Below, one piece after another: positions 22,584-36,900 of a DNA stretch of 64,000 bases; position 1 is the first letter of the stretch; the number at the start of each line of letters is the position of its first letter. The notes under the pieces are model-generated. The model made no database searches, had not been told where the DNA came from, and saw only the letters and a program-made list of their open reading frames with translations. A program made the translations under genes and the position numbers. Source of the DNA: Isoetes taiwanensis (taxonomy: Eukaryota; Streptophyta; Lycopodiopsida; Isoetales; Isoetaceae); contig JAJEKV010000057.1 of assembly GCA_021234155.1 (NCBI GenBank), positions 3,007,821-3,071,820 on the forward strand, given 5' to 3'.

Positions 22584-25170
22584 CCCTTAAACTGCAAAAC
22601 AGTCTTTTATCTAGTTAAAACCGGGTAACTATCTAGATACAATAAGCAATCCTAGAAACAGTAGGTGCAAAACTGGATCTAGGCAAAGACTTGGTGTATA
22701 CTTGAGAACAAAAGCAATAATCATAGTATAAAAGCTAAAAGCTTTCTACATTCATCAAGACACAATGATAGATTTCTTTGATCATTTATTTAAAATCAAG
22801 TTTGCTAAGAAATTGACATAATTTTGAGCAAGTAAGACAACAAATATATTGCAGAACTTAAATGTTACAGAACATTTTATGATCTTCAAGAGTTCGTCTT
22901 CGTATAATTTATCCGCATCAATGCCCCATCCACTCGTTACATATTTGGAAAACATAACAGAGAGTAAAGGATCCTGTTACCTGATTAGAACGAATGTTGT
23001 CCAATGAATGATGCTGGATTCATCCACAATTGCCAAAATGCATTCTTCTCGTTGGCAATATAGGCACGTCTTTAGATTGACCATGAACATGAACTGTAGA
23101 CGATTCACCCATATCATATTTCCATCCTCTTGTCAGCCGTAATGGAAGAAAAGGAGGCAGTCATATGGCACTGCTAAATCTCTCTCTCTCCTGTTGTCTG
23201 GCTAGCCCTTAATGCTATGTTACGATCTCCCTTCCTCTGCTCAGAGCCATAGATATACACCATGCATTTCGTTTCTACCATAGTCCGGAACCCTAAATGT
23301 ATAGGTAGGAAATACCAGGACAGTCCCAAATAGGTGCAGTCAGGCTCCATTTCCTTGGAGGACTAGGTTCTTATGCTCTCATTAGTCCATGGAGTACATG
23401 CCATTGTTGAGCTGATCAAGCGGACATGCAAACTTGAAAATTATGCCCTAAAAAACCTTCTATAAGAGTTAGACGAGTCACATCTTTAACAACATACCAA
23501 ATGCACTCTTAACTTTACTTAATAAAAAAACCCTGCCACCAACCGTAGGTCAAGGGGCCAAAGTGAGAACAATATCATAGCAACAAGGAGAGTAGGACCT
23601 TGTTGCACCAAGGCCCTACCCTACCTATATTGCCCATACTTCTACTCATGCCTATCATAAACATCTTATAAGATGAATGGAAATACCTCATTTTGCAAAA
23701 TGTTGAGTACATTTTGTTTGCTATCCTTCAGATTTTGAACATTTTTGCACAATGTTCAATGGGCACTTCAATGTCCAAACATCAGCTACAAAGCTTGACC
23801 GCGAATATACTGATGGTAGAACTTGCGCTTGACCATAAGGCCGAGCCAATTTCTTATATCCCAATGGAATCAATAAATTTACCATAGTTTTTAGCAAATG
23901 CTTAATGTCATGTCAAACATGACTTTCTGATCTCATCTATTGCTTTTAGATATCATTGTAATCCTGTTCATAAAAAATTAGAAAGTTCAAAAATGTTATC
24001 TAGACATGCAAAAAATCAGCAAAGCACCCTATAGCCCATTGCTTTTTCCCAGGCAAGATAATTCATTGTACCTTGCTTGTACACATCATTGTCATGATGT
24101 TCCTAGAAAATCAGAAAGTACAAATGTGTAATTCAGACATTTGGCCTGTTTCTTTTGCATTTGCCATAAGATAACATAAACTCGTTATTTCGATGCTTTT
24201 GAACTTCATACTCTTCTTGTTCCTGGTCCTGTATATCACATAGTACCGATGAAATATTTAGAAATGTCAATTATAAATCAGCACCTATAATCACCAGAGT
24301 CTTTGTTATTGGTATAACCAATAAATTGAGATTAAGAAAAAAACCTTTTAAACTGCAAAACAGTCTCTTATCTAGGTAAAACCCATTTGGGTAGTTATCT
24401 AGATACAATAAGCAACCCTAGAAACAGTAGGTGCAAAACTGGATCTAGGCAAAGACCTTGGTGTATTTTTAAGATAAGATATACCATGCTCCTTAATCCA
24501 TTGCTTTAGCACTTCATTATCATCCTGTCCTTAGAAATCAGAAGGTACAAATGTGTAATTTAGAAATTTGGGCTGTAAATATTGCATTTGTCATAATCCA
24601 GTGATGCAAGATCCTTAATCCAATGCTTGTAAACTTCATTCCCTTCTTGTTCCTATATATCAGAAAGTCCAAGATAATATTTAGAAATGTCAATTATTAG
24701 ATCAGCACCTATAATCACCAGAGTCTTTGTTATTGGTATAACCAATAAATTGAGATTAAGAAAAAAAACCCTTAAACTGCAAAACAATCTTTTATCTAGT
24801 TAAAACCCATTTGGGTAATTATCTAGATACAATAAGCAATCCTAGAAACAGTAGGTGCAAAACTGGATCTAGGCAAAGACTTGGTGTATACTTGAGAACA
24901 AAAGCAATAATCATAGTATAAAAGCTAAAAGCTTTCTACATTCATCAAGACACAATGATAGATTTATTTGATCATTTATTTAAAATCAAGTTTGCTAAGA
25001 AACTGACATAATTTTGAGCAAGTAAGACAACAAATATATTGCAGAACTTAAATGTTACAGAACATTTTATGATCTTCAAGAGTTCGTCTTCGTATAATTT
25101 ATCCGCATCAATGCCCAATCCACTCGTTACATATTTGGAAAACATAACAGAGAGTAAAGGATCCTGTTAC

Positions 25171-26295
25171 CTGCACCAACATTACAAAAAACAAGCATTA
25201 GAAATGGTTGCCTTGTACATGGTAGCAGGTGTCATGGGATCCTTTAGGGTCATCCCCCTTCACACTGCCTGTGATCCTACTAAATAGCAGAAATAATTTA
25301 CAACACATCCATTAGCCATTAGTAATGAGATGTTATCTAGTGGATTATTAAAAGCAAATGCTAAATCCTCATACGTGACCACTTTTCCTCTTATGTTAGT
25401 GCATACCAGCTGCAACTGTATGGAAATTGGGAATCTGCTACTAAATCATCTGCGCAACACATATTATAAGCATAATGTGGTAATGAATCCATGTCCATAA
25501 GCAGTTGGACGGATGTTTAAGCAAATGTACTGCCAGACTACTCTATTTCTGTGTTTATATATTAGGATCTAAGACATATGCCACATGGTAATGATTAGTC
25601 CATATTTTCAAAGAATATGACCATAGTATATTTTAACCTGATTTACCTTGTGTCCCTGCAGTTTGCCATGATCTGTCACCTCTTATTATATCCAGCACAC
25701 TACCTTATTTGCATACTACATGCCTGTAGTCACCAAGTCCAGCCAGAAAATGTCTATTCTCAATATATCCACTTATGTAATAGCAACCTTCAACTACTCG
25801 TTCACCAAATGTACATCCTATTCATCAATCAAAGTACTAAGCAAGAGGTGGTTATTGATTGTATGTAGACTGCAACTATTATGTTGGCCAGAAACATGCA
25901 GGCATCTACAACAGAGGTCTATAAATTTCCAGATCTGTCAAGCTATTGCCGCTCTAGGATACAACAGCTGCATACAAAATGTGAAATATTTGCTACAAAA
26001 GTTGCCTTCACAGCCCAGAATGGAAAACATTATTAAACATAGTGTGCCAGATTCTAGATTCTAAAAGAGCTACTGCTATGTAGTTAAGGCCAGATCTATT
26101 TACATAGCTCAAAAACTTCCTAGAGTTCACAGAATATGCTAAGAATAGCCAGCGATAGTTCAAATCAACAATAGATCTGAAGCGGACATTGCAAGCAGCA
26201 TATAGTATTATTATAAATGGCATGATCACTTACTGTCAAAATAATAACGTATCTGACCAGCTAAAGAATAAAGACTCTAAATCTTAACTCCAAAC
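25171..26295 (-). other. 1125-bp GT...AG block in unit 3 (intron-like), absent from short units
   Basis: On the minus strand the block begins CAG|GTTTGGAG and ends GGTGCAG|GTAACAGG. In unit 2 the flanks are joined directly as ATCAG|GTAACAGG (22980/22981), and in unit 7 likewise (37322/37323); unit 5 has a slightly eroded version. Corresponding blocks are at 20250-21209, 28485-29607 and 34002-35129. The edges fit a spliceosomal intron, but a 5-bp repeat (CAGGT) at both ends also allows a microhomology deletion or a TSD-flanked insertion. The flanking sequence is only weakly coding. Confidence 0.6.
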
Positions 26296-27249
26296 CTGAT
26301 TAGAACGAATGTTGTCCAATGAATGATGCTGGATTCATCCACAATTGCCGAAATGCATTCTTCTCGTTGGCAATATAGGCACGTCTTTAGATTGACCATG
26401 AACATGAACTATAGACGATTCACCCATATCATATTTCCATCCTCTTGTCGGTAAATGGAAGAAAAGGAGGCAGTCATATGGCACTGCTAAATCTCTCTCT
26501 CTCCTGTTGTCTGGCTAGCCCTTAATGCTATGTTACGATCTCCCTTCCTCTGCTCAGAGCCATAGATATACACCATGCATTTCGTTTCTACCATAGTCCG
26601 GAACCCTAAATGTATAGGTAGGAAATACCAGGACAGTCCCAAATAGGTGCAGTCAGGCTCCATTTCCTTGGAGGACTAGGTTCTTATGCTCTCATTAGTC
26701 CATGGAGTACATGCCATTGTTGAGCTGATCAAGCGGACATGCAAATTTGAAAATTATGCCCTAAAAAACCTTCTATAAGAGTTAGACGAGTCACATCTTT
26801 AACAACATACCAAATGCACTCTTAACTTTACTTAATAAAAAAACCCTGCCACCAACCGTAGGTCAGGGGGCCAAAGTGAGAACAATATCATAGCAACAAG
26901 GAGAGTAGGACCTTGTTGCACCAAGACCCTACCCTACCTATATTGCCCATACTTCTACTCATGCGTATCATAAACATCTTATAAGATAAATGGAAATACC
27001 TCATTTTGCAAAATGTTGAGTACATTTTGTTTGCTATCCTTCAGATTTTGAACATTTTTGCACAATGTTCAATGGGCACTTCAATGTCCAAACATCAGCT
27101 ACAAAGCTTGACCGCGAATATACTGATGGTAGAACTTGCGCTTGACCATAAGGCCGAGCCAATTTCTTATATCCCAATGGAATCAATAAATTTACCATAG
27201 TTTTTAGCAAATGCTTAATGTCATGTCAAACATGACTTTTTGAACTCAT

Positions 27250-27972
27250 CTATTGCTTTTAGATATCATTGTAATCCTGTTCATAAAAAATTAGAAAGTT
27301 CAAAAATGTTATCTAGACATGCAAAAAATCAGCAAAGCACCCTATAGCCCATTGCTTTTTCCCAGGCAAGATAATTCATTGTACCTTGCTTGTACACATC
27401 ATTGTCATGATGTTCCTAGAAAATCAGAAAGTACAAATGTGTAATTCAGACATTTGGCCTGTTTCTTTTGCATTTGCCATAAGATAACATAAACTCGTTA
27501 TTTCGATGCTTTTGAACTTCATACTCTTCTTGTTCACGGTCCCCATATATCACATAGTACCGATGAAATATTTAGAAATGTCAATTATAAATCAGCACCT
27601 ATAATCACCAGAGTCTTTGTTATTGGTATAACCAATAAATTGAGATTAAGAAAAAAACCTTTTAAACTGCAAAACAGTCTCTTATCTAGGTAAAACCCAT
27701 TTGGGTAGTTATCTAGATACAATAAGCAACCCTAGAAACAGTAGGTGCAAAACTGGATCTAGGCAAAGACCTTGGTGTATTTTTAAGATAAGATATACCA
27801 TGCTCCTTAATCCATTGCTTTAGCACTTCATTATCATCCTGTCCTTAGAAATCAGAAGGTACAAATGTGTAATTTAGAAATTTGGGCTGTAAATATTGCA
27901 TTTGTCATAATCCAGTGATGCAAGATCCTTAATCCAATGCTTGTAAACTTCATTCCCTTCTTGTTCCTATAT
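27250..27972 (-). repeat. Exon-like sub-repeats inside the array unit
   Basis: Four to five short related stretches read on the minus strand as similar peptides, several preceded by a pyrimidine-rich AG: EQEGNEVYKHWIKDLASLDY (about 27966-27874), GQDDNEVLKQWIKEHGISY (about 27845-27780), EQEEYEVQKHRNNEFMLSYG (about 27535-27470), EHHDNDVYKQGTMNYLAWEK (about 27418-27350) and a shorter EQDYND remnant. The common core is [EG]-[QH]-[DEH]-x-N-[DE]-V-x-K. Stops follow each one. They look like decayed tandem copies of one exon, repeated in all units. Confidence 0.45.
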
Positions 27973-30900
27973 ATCAGAAAGTCCAAGATAATATTTAGAA
28001 ATGTCAATTATTAGATCAGCACCTATAATCACCAGAGTCTTTGTTATTGGTATAACCAATAAATTGAGATTAAGAAAAAAAACCCTTAAACTGCAAAACA
28101 GTCTTTTATCTAGTTAAAACCCATTTGGGTAATTATCTAGATACAATAAGCAATCCTAGAAACAGTAGGTGCAAAACTGGATCTAGGCAAAGACTTGGTG
28201 TATACTTGAGAACAAAAGCAATAATCATAGTATAAAAGCTAAAAGCTTTCTACATTCATCAAGACACAATGATAGATTTCTTTGATCATTTATTTAAAAT
28301 CAAGTTTGCTAAGAAACTGACATAATTTTGAGCAAGTAAGACAACAAATATATTGCAGAACTTAAATGTTACAGAACATTTTATGATCTTCAAGAGTTCG
28401 TCTTCGTATAATTTATCCGCATCAATGCCCAATCCACTCATTACATATTTGGAAAACATAACAGAGAGTAAAGGATCCTGTTACCTGCACCAACATTACA
28501 AAAAACAAGCATTAGAAATGGTTGCCTTGTACATGGTAGCAGGTGTCATGGGATCCTTTAGGGTCATCCCCCTTCACACTGCCTGTGATCCTACTAAATA
28601 GCAGAAATAATTTACAACACATCCATTAGCCATTAGTAACGAGATGTTATCTAGTGGATTATTAAAAGCAAATGCTAAATCCTCATACGTGACCACTTTT
28701 CCTCTTATGTTAGTGCATACCAGCTGCAACTGTATGGAAATTGGGAATCTGCTACTAAATCATCTGCGCAACACATATTATAAGCATAATGTGGTAATGA
28801 ATCCATGTCCATAAGCAGTTGGACGGATGTTTAAGCAAATGTACTGCCAGACTACTCTATTTCTGTGTTTATATATTAGGATCTAAGACATATGCCACAT
28901 GGTAATGATTAGTCCATATTTTCAGCAATATGACCATAGTATATTTTAACCTGCTGATTTACCGGTGTCCTGCAGTTTGCCATGATCTGTCACCTCTTAT
29001 TATATCCAGCACACTACCTTATTTGCATACTACATGCCCCAGAGTCACCAAGTCCAAAATTAAAATGTCTATTCTCAATATATCCACTTATGTAATAGCA
29101 ACCTTCAACTACTCGTTCACCAAATGTACATCCTATTCATCAATCAAAGTACTAAGCAAGAGGTGGTTATTGATTGTATGTAGACTGCAACTATTATGTT
29201 GGCCGAAACATGTAGGCATCTACAACAGAGGTCTATAAATTTCCAGATCTGTCAAGCTATTGCCGCTCTAGGATACAACAGCTGCATACAGAATGTAAAA
29301 TATTTGCTACAAAAGTTGCCTTCACAGCCCAGAATGGAAAACATTATTAAACATAGTGTGCCAGATTCTAGATTCTAAAAGAGCTACTGCTATGTAGTTA
29401 AGGCCAGATCTATTTACATAGCTCAAAAACTTCCTAGAGTTCACGTATATGCTAAGAATAGCCAAATGATAGTTCAAATCAACAATAGATCCGGCGGACA
29501 TTGCAAGCGAAGATATAGTATTATTATAAATGGCATGATCACTTCTTGTCAAAATAATAACGTGTCGACCAGCTAAAGAATAAAGACTCTAAATCTTAAC
29601 TCCAAACCTGATTAGAACGAATGTTGTCCAATGAATGATGCTGGATTCATCCACAATTGCCGAAATGCATTCTTCTCGTTGGCAATATAGGCACGTCTTT
29701 AGATTGACCATGAACATGAACTATAGACGATTCACCCATATCATATTTCCATCCTCTTGTCAGCCATAATGGAAGAAAAGGAGGCAGTCATATGGCACTG
29801 CTAAATCTCTCTCTCTCCTGTTGTCTGGCTAGCCCTTAATGCTATGTTACGATCTCCCTTCCTCTGCTCAGAGCCATAGATATACACCATGCATTTCGTT
29901 TCTACCATAGTCCGGAACCCTAAATGTATAGGTAGGAAATACCAGGACAGTCCCAAATAGGTGCAGTCAGGCTCCATTTCCTTGGAGGACTAGGTTCTTA
30001 TGCTCTCATTAGTCCATGGAGTACATGCCATTGTTGAGCTGATCAAGCGGACATGCAAACTTGAAAATTATGCCCTAAAAAACCTTCTATAAGAGTTAGA
30101 CGAGTCACATCTTTAACAACATACCAAATGCACTCTTAACTTTACTTAATAAAAAAACCCTGCCACCAACCGTAGGTCAGGGGGCCAAAGTGAGAACAAT
30201 ATCATAGCAACAAGGAGAGTAGGACCTTGTTGCACCAAGACCCTACCCTACCTATATTGCCCATACTTCTACTCATGCGTATCATAAACATCTTATAAGA
30301 TAAATGGAAATACCTCATTTTGCAAAATGTTGAGTACATTTTGTTTGCTATCCTTCAGATTTTGAACATTTTTGCACAATGTTCAATGGGCACTTCAATG
30401 TCCAAACATCAGCTACAAAGCTTGGCCGCGAATATACTGATGGTAGAACTTGCGCTTGACCATAAGGCCGAGCCAATTTCTTATATCCCAATGGAATCAA
30501 TAAATTTACCATAGTTTTTAGCAAATGCTTAATGTCATGTCAAACATGACTTTCTGAACTCATCTATTGCTTTTAGATATCATTGTAATCCTGTTCATAA
30601 AAATTAGAAAGTTCAAAAATGTTATCTAGACATGCAAAAAAATCAGCAAAAGCACCCTATAGCCCATTGCTTTTTCCCGTGCAAGATAATTCATTGTACC
30701 TTGCTTGTACACATCATTGTCATGATGTTCCTAGAAAATCGAAAAAGTACAAATGTGTAATTCGGACATTTGGCCTGTTTCTTTGCATTTGCCATAAGAT
30801 AACATAAACTTCGTTATTTCGATGCTTTTGAACTTCATACTCTTCTTGTTCCTGGTCCTGTATATCACATAGTACCGATGAAATATTTAGAAATGTCAAT

Positions 30901-33900
30901 TATAAATCAGCACCTATAATCACCAGAGTCTTTGTTATTGGTATAACCAATAAATTGAGATTAAGAAAAAACCTTTTAAAGCGCAAAAACAGTCTCTTAT
31001 CTAGGTAAAACCCATTTGGGTAGTTATCTAGATACAATAAGCAACCCTAGAAACAGTAGGTGCAAAACTGGATCTAGGCAAAGACCTTGGTGTATTTTTA
31101 AGATAAGATATACCATGCTCCTTAATCCATTGCTTTAACACTTCATTATCATCCTGTCCTTAGAAATCAGAAGGTACAAATGTGTAATTTAGAAATTTGG
31201 GCTGTAAATATTGCATTTGTCATAATCCAGTGATGCAAGATCCTTAATCCAATGCTTGTAAACTTCATTCCCTTCTTGTTCCTATATATCAGAAAGTCCA
31301 AGATAATATTTAGAAATGTCAATTATTAGATCAGCACCTATAATCACCAGAGTCTTTGTTATTGGTATAACCAATAAATTGAGATTAAGAAAAAAAACCC
31401 TTAAACTGCAAAACAGTCTTTTATCTCGTTAAAACCCATTTGGGTAATTATCTAGATACAATAAGCAATCCTAGAAACAGTAGGTGCAAAACTGGATCTA
31501 GGCAAAGACTTGGTGTATACTTGAGAACAAAAGCAATAATCATAGTATAAAAGCTAAAAGCTTTCTACATTCATCAAGACACAATGATAGATTTCTTTGA
31601 TCATTTATTTAAAATCAAGTTTGCTAAGAAACTGACATAATTTTGAGCAAGTAAGACAACAAATATATTGCGTAAACTTAAATGTTCTGAGAACATTTTA
31701 TGATCTTCAAGAGTTAGATCTTCATTATAATTTATCCGCATCAATGCCCAATCCACTCATTACATATTTGGAAAACATAGCAGAGTAAAGGATCCCATTG
31801 CACGATTAGAACGAATGTTGTCCAATGAATGATCTTTGGATTCATCCACAATTGCCAAAATGCATTCTTCTCGTTGGCAATATAGGCACGCGTCTTTAGA
31901 TTGACCATGAACATGAACGTAGGCGATTCACCCATATCATATTTCCATCCTCTTGTCGGTAGTAATGGAAGAAAAGGAGGCGATCATATGGCAATCGCTA
32001 AATCTCTCTCTCTCTCCTTTATGCGGCTAGCCCTTAATGCTATGTTACGATCTCCCTTCCTCTGCTCAGAGCCATAGATATACACCATGCATTTCGTTTC
32101 TACCATAGTCCGGAACCCTAAATGTATAGGTAGGAAATACCAGGACAGTCCCAAATAGGTGCAGTCAGGCTCCATTTCCTTGGAGGACTAGGTTCTTATG
32201 CTCTCATTAGTCCATGGAGTACATGCCATTGTTGAGCTGATCAAGCGGACATGCAAACTTGAAAATTATGCCCTAAAAAACCTTCTATAAGAGTTAGACG
32301 AGTCACATCTTTAACAACATACCAAATGCACTCTTAACTTTACTTAATAAAAAAACCCTGCCACCAACCGTAGGTCAAGGGGCCAAAGTGAGAACAATAT
32401 CATAGCAACAAGGAGAGTAGGACCTTGTTGCACCAAGGCCCTACCCTACCTATATTGCCCATACTTCTACTCATGCGTATCATAAACATCTTATAAGATG
32501 AATGGAAATACCTCATTTTGCAAAATGTTGAGTACATTTTGTTTGCTATCCTTGATTTTGAACATTTTTGCACAATGTTCAATGGGCACTTCAATGTCCA
32601 AACATCAGCTACAAAGCTTGACCCAGCGAATATCTTGATGGTAGAACTTGGCGCTTGACCATAAGGCCGAGCCAATTTCTTATATCCCAATGGAATCAAT
32701 AAATTTACCATAGTTTTTAGCAAATGCTTAATGTCATGTCAAACATGACTTTCTGATCTCATCTATTGCTTTTAGATATCATTGTAATCCTGTTCATAAA
32801 AGATTAGAAAGTTCAAAAATGTTATCTAGACATGCAAAAAATCAGCAAAAGCACCCTATAGCCCATTGCTTTTTCCCGTGCAAGATAATTCATTGTACCT
32901 TGCTTGTACACATCATTGTCATGATGTTCCTAGAAAATCGAAAGTACAAATGTGTAATTCAGGACATTTGGCTGTTTCTTTTGCATTTGCCATAAGATAA
33001 CATAAACTTCGTTATTTCGATGCTTTTGAACTTCATACTCTTCTTGTTCCCGGTCACCGTATATCACATAGTACCGATGAAATATTTAGAAATGTCAATT
33101 ATAAATCAGCACCTATAATCACCAGAGTCTTTGTTATTGGTATAACCAATAAATTGAGATTAAGAAAAAACCTTTTAAACTGGAAAACAGTCTCTTATCT
33201 AGGTAAAACCCATTTGGGTAGTTATCTAGATACAATAAGCAACCCTAGAAACAGTAGGTGCAAAACTGGATCTAGGCAAAGACCTTGGTGTATTTTTAAG
33301 ATAAGATATACCATGCTCCTTAATCCATTGCTTTAGCACTTCATTATCATCCTGTCCTTAGAAATCAGAAGGTACAAATGTGTAATTTAGAAATTTGGGC
33401 TGTAAATATTGCATTTGTCATAATCCAGTGATGCAAGATCCTTAATCCAATGCTTGTAAACTTCATTCCCTTCTTGTTCCTATATATCAGAAAGTCCAAG
33501 ATAATATTTAGAAATGTCAATTATTAGATCAGCACCTATAATCACCAGAGTCTTTGTTATTGGTATAACCAATAAATTGAGATTAAGAAAAAAAACATAA
33601 AAGCGCAAAGCAGGTCTTTTATCTAGTTAAAACCCATTTGGGTAATTATCTAGATACAATAAGCAATCCTAGAAACGATGGGTGCAAAACGGATCTAGGC
33701 AAAGACTTGGTGTATACTTGAGAACAAAAGCAATAATCATAGTATAAAAGCTAAAAGCTTTCTACATTCATCAAGACACAATGATAGATTTATTTGATCA
33801 TTTATTTAAAATCAAGTTTGCTAAAGAAACCGACATAATTTTGAGCAAGTAAGACAACAAATATATTGCGAGAACTTAAATGTTCTGAGAACATTTTATG

Positions 33901-36900
33901 ATCTTCAAGAGTTAGATCTTCGTATAATTTATCCGCATCAATGCCCAATCCACTTTCGTTACATATTTGGAAAACATAATAGAGAGTAAAGGATCCCATT
34001 ACTGCACCAACATTACAAAAACAAGCATTAGAAATGGTTGCCTTGTACATGGTAGCGGTGTCATGGGATCCTTTAGGGTCATCCCCTTCACACGCTTTGT
34101 GATCCTACTAAATAGCAGAAATAATTTACAACACATCCATTAGCCATTAGTAATGAGATGTTATCTAGTGGATTATTAAAAGCAAATGCTAAATCCTCAT
34201 ACGTGACCACTTTTCCTCTTATGTTAGTGCATACCGGTTTTACAAGCAACCATATGGAAATTGGGAATCTGCTACTAAATCATCTGCGCAACACATATTA
34301 TAAGCATAATGTGGTAATGAATCCATGTCCATAAGCAGTTGGACGGATGTTTAAGCAAATGTACTGCCAGACTACTCTATTTCTGTGTTTATATATTAGG
34401 ATCTAAGACATATGCCACATGGTAATGATTAGTCCATATTTTCAGCAATATGACCATAGTATATTTTAACCTGCTGATTTACCGGTGTCCTGCAGTTTGC
34501 CATGATCTGTCACCTCTTATTATATCCAGCACACTACCTTATTTGCATACTACATGCCTGTAGTCACCAAGTCCAGCCAGAAAATGTCTATTCTCAATAT
34601 ATCCACTTATGTAATAGCAACCTTCAACTACTCGTTCACCAAATGTACATCCTATTCATCAATCAAAGTACTAAGCAAGAGGTGGTTATTGATTGTATGT
34701 AGACTGCAACTATTATGTTGGCCAGAAACATGCAGGCATCTACAACAGAGGTCTATAAATTTCCAGATCTGTCAAGCTATTGCCGCTCTAGGATACAACA
34801 GCTGCATACAGAATGTAAAATATTTGCTACAAAAGTTGCCTTCACAGCCCAGAATGGAAAACATTATTAAACATAGTGTGCCAGATTCTAGATTCTAAAA
34901 GAGCTACTGCTATGTAGTTAAGGCCAGATCTATTTACATAGCTCAAAAACTTCCTAGAGTTCACAGAATATGCTAAGAATAGCCAGCGATAGTTCAAATC
35001 AACAATAGATCTGAAGCGGACATTGCAAGCAGCATATAGTATTATTATAAATGGCATGATCACTTACTGTCAAAATAATAACGTATCTGACCAGCTAAAG
35101 AATAAAGACTCTAAATCTTAACTCCAAACCTGATTAGAACGAATGTTGTCCAATGAATGATGCTGGATTCATCCACAATTGCCGAAATGCATTCTTCTCG
35201 TTGGCAATATAGGCACGCGTCTTTAGATTGACCATGAACATGAACTATAGGCGATTCACCCATATCATATTTCCATCCTCTTGTCGGTAGTAATGGAAGA
35301 AAAAGGAGGCAGTCATATGGCACTGCTAAATCTCTCTCTCTCCTGTTGTCTGGCTAGCCCTTAATGCTATGTTACGATCTCCCTTCCTCTGCTCAGAGCC
35401 ATAGATATACACCATGCATTTCGTTTCTATCATAGTCCTAACCCTAAATGTATAGGTAGGAAATACCAGGACAGTCCCAAATAGGTGCAGTCAGGCTCCA
35501 TTTCCTTGGAGGACTAGGTTCTTATGCTCTCATTAGTCCATGGAGTACATGCCATTGTTGAGCTGATCAAGCGGACATGCAAACTTGAAAATTATGCCCT
35601 AAAAACCTTCTATAAGAGTTAGGCGAGTCACATCTTTAACAACATACCAAATGCACTCTTAACTTTACTTAATAAAAAACCACGCCACCAACCGTAGGTC
35701 GGGGGGGCCAAAGTGAGAACAATATCATAGCAACAAGGAGAGTAGGACCTTGTTGCACCAAGACCCTACCCTACCTATATTGCCCATACTTCTACTCATG
35801 CGTTATCATAAACATCTTATAAGATAAATGGAAATACCTCATTTTGCAAAATGTTGAGTACATTTTGTTTGCTATCCTTCCATTTTGAACATTTTTGCAC
35901 AATGTTCAATGGGCACTTCAATGTCCAAACATCAGCTACAAAGCTTGACCGCGAATATACTGATGGTAGAACTTGCGCTTGACCATAAGGCCGAGCCAAT
36001 TTCTTATATCCCAATGGAATCAATAAATTTACCATAGTTTTTAGCAAATGCTTAATGTCATGTCAAACATGACTTTCTGATCTCATCTATTGCTTTTAGA
36101 TATCATTGTAATCCTATTCATAAAAAATTAGAAAGTTCAAAAATGTTATCTAGACATGCAAAAAATCAGCAAAGCACCATATAGCCCATTGCTTTTTCCC
36201 AGGCAAGATAATTCATTGTACCTTGCTTATACACATCATTGTCATGATGTTCCTAGAAAATCAGAAAGTACAAATGTGTAATTCAGACATTTGGCCTGTT
36301 TCTTTTGCATTTGCCATAAGATAACATAAACTCGTTATTTCGATGCTTTTGAACTTCATACTCTTCTTGTTCCTGGTCCTGTATATCACATAGTACCGAT
36401 GAAATATTTAGAAATGTCAATTATAAATCAGCACCTATAATCACCAGAGTCTTTGTTATTGGTATAACCAATAAATTGAGATTAAGAAAAAAAACCTTTT
36501 AAACTGCAAAACAGTCTCTTATCTAGGTAAAACCCATTTGGGTAGTTATCTAGATACAATAAAACTTAACCCTAGAAACAAGATGGTGCAAAACTGGATC
36601 TAGACAAAGACCTTGGTGTATTTTTAAGATAAGATATACCATGCTCCTTAATCCATTGCTTTAGCACTTCATTATCATCCTGTCCTTAGAAATCAGAAGG
36701 TACAAATGTGTAATTTAGAAATTTGGGCTGTAAATATTGCATTTGTCATAATCCAGTGATGCAAGATCCTTAATCCAATGCTTGTAAACTTCATTCCCTT
36801 CTTGTTCCTATATATCAGAAAGTCCAAGATAATATTTAGAAATGTCAATTATTAGATCAGCACCTATAATCACCAGAGTCTTTGTTATTGGTATAACCAA

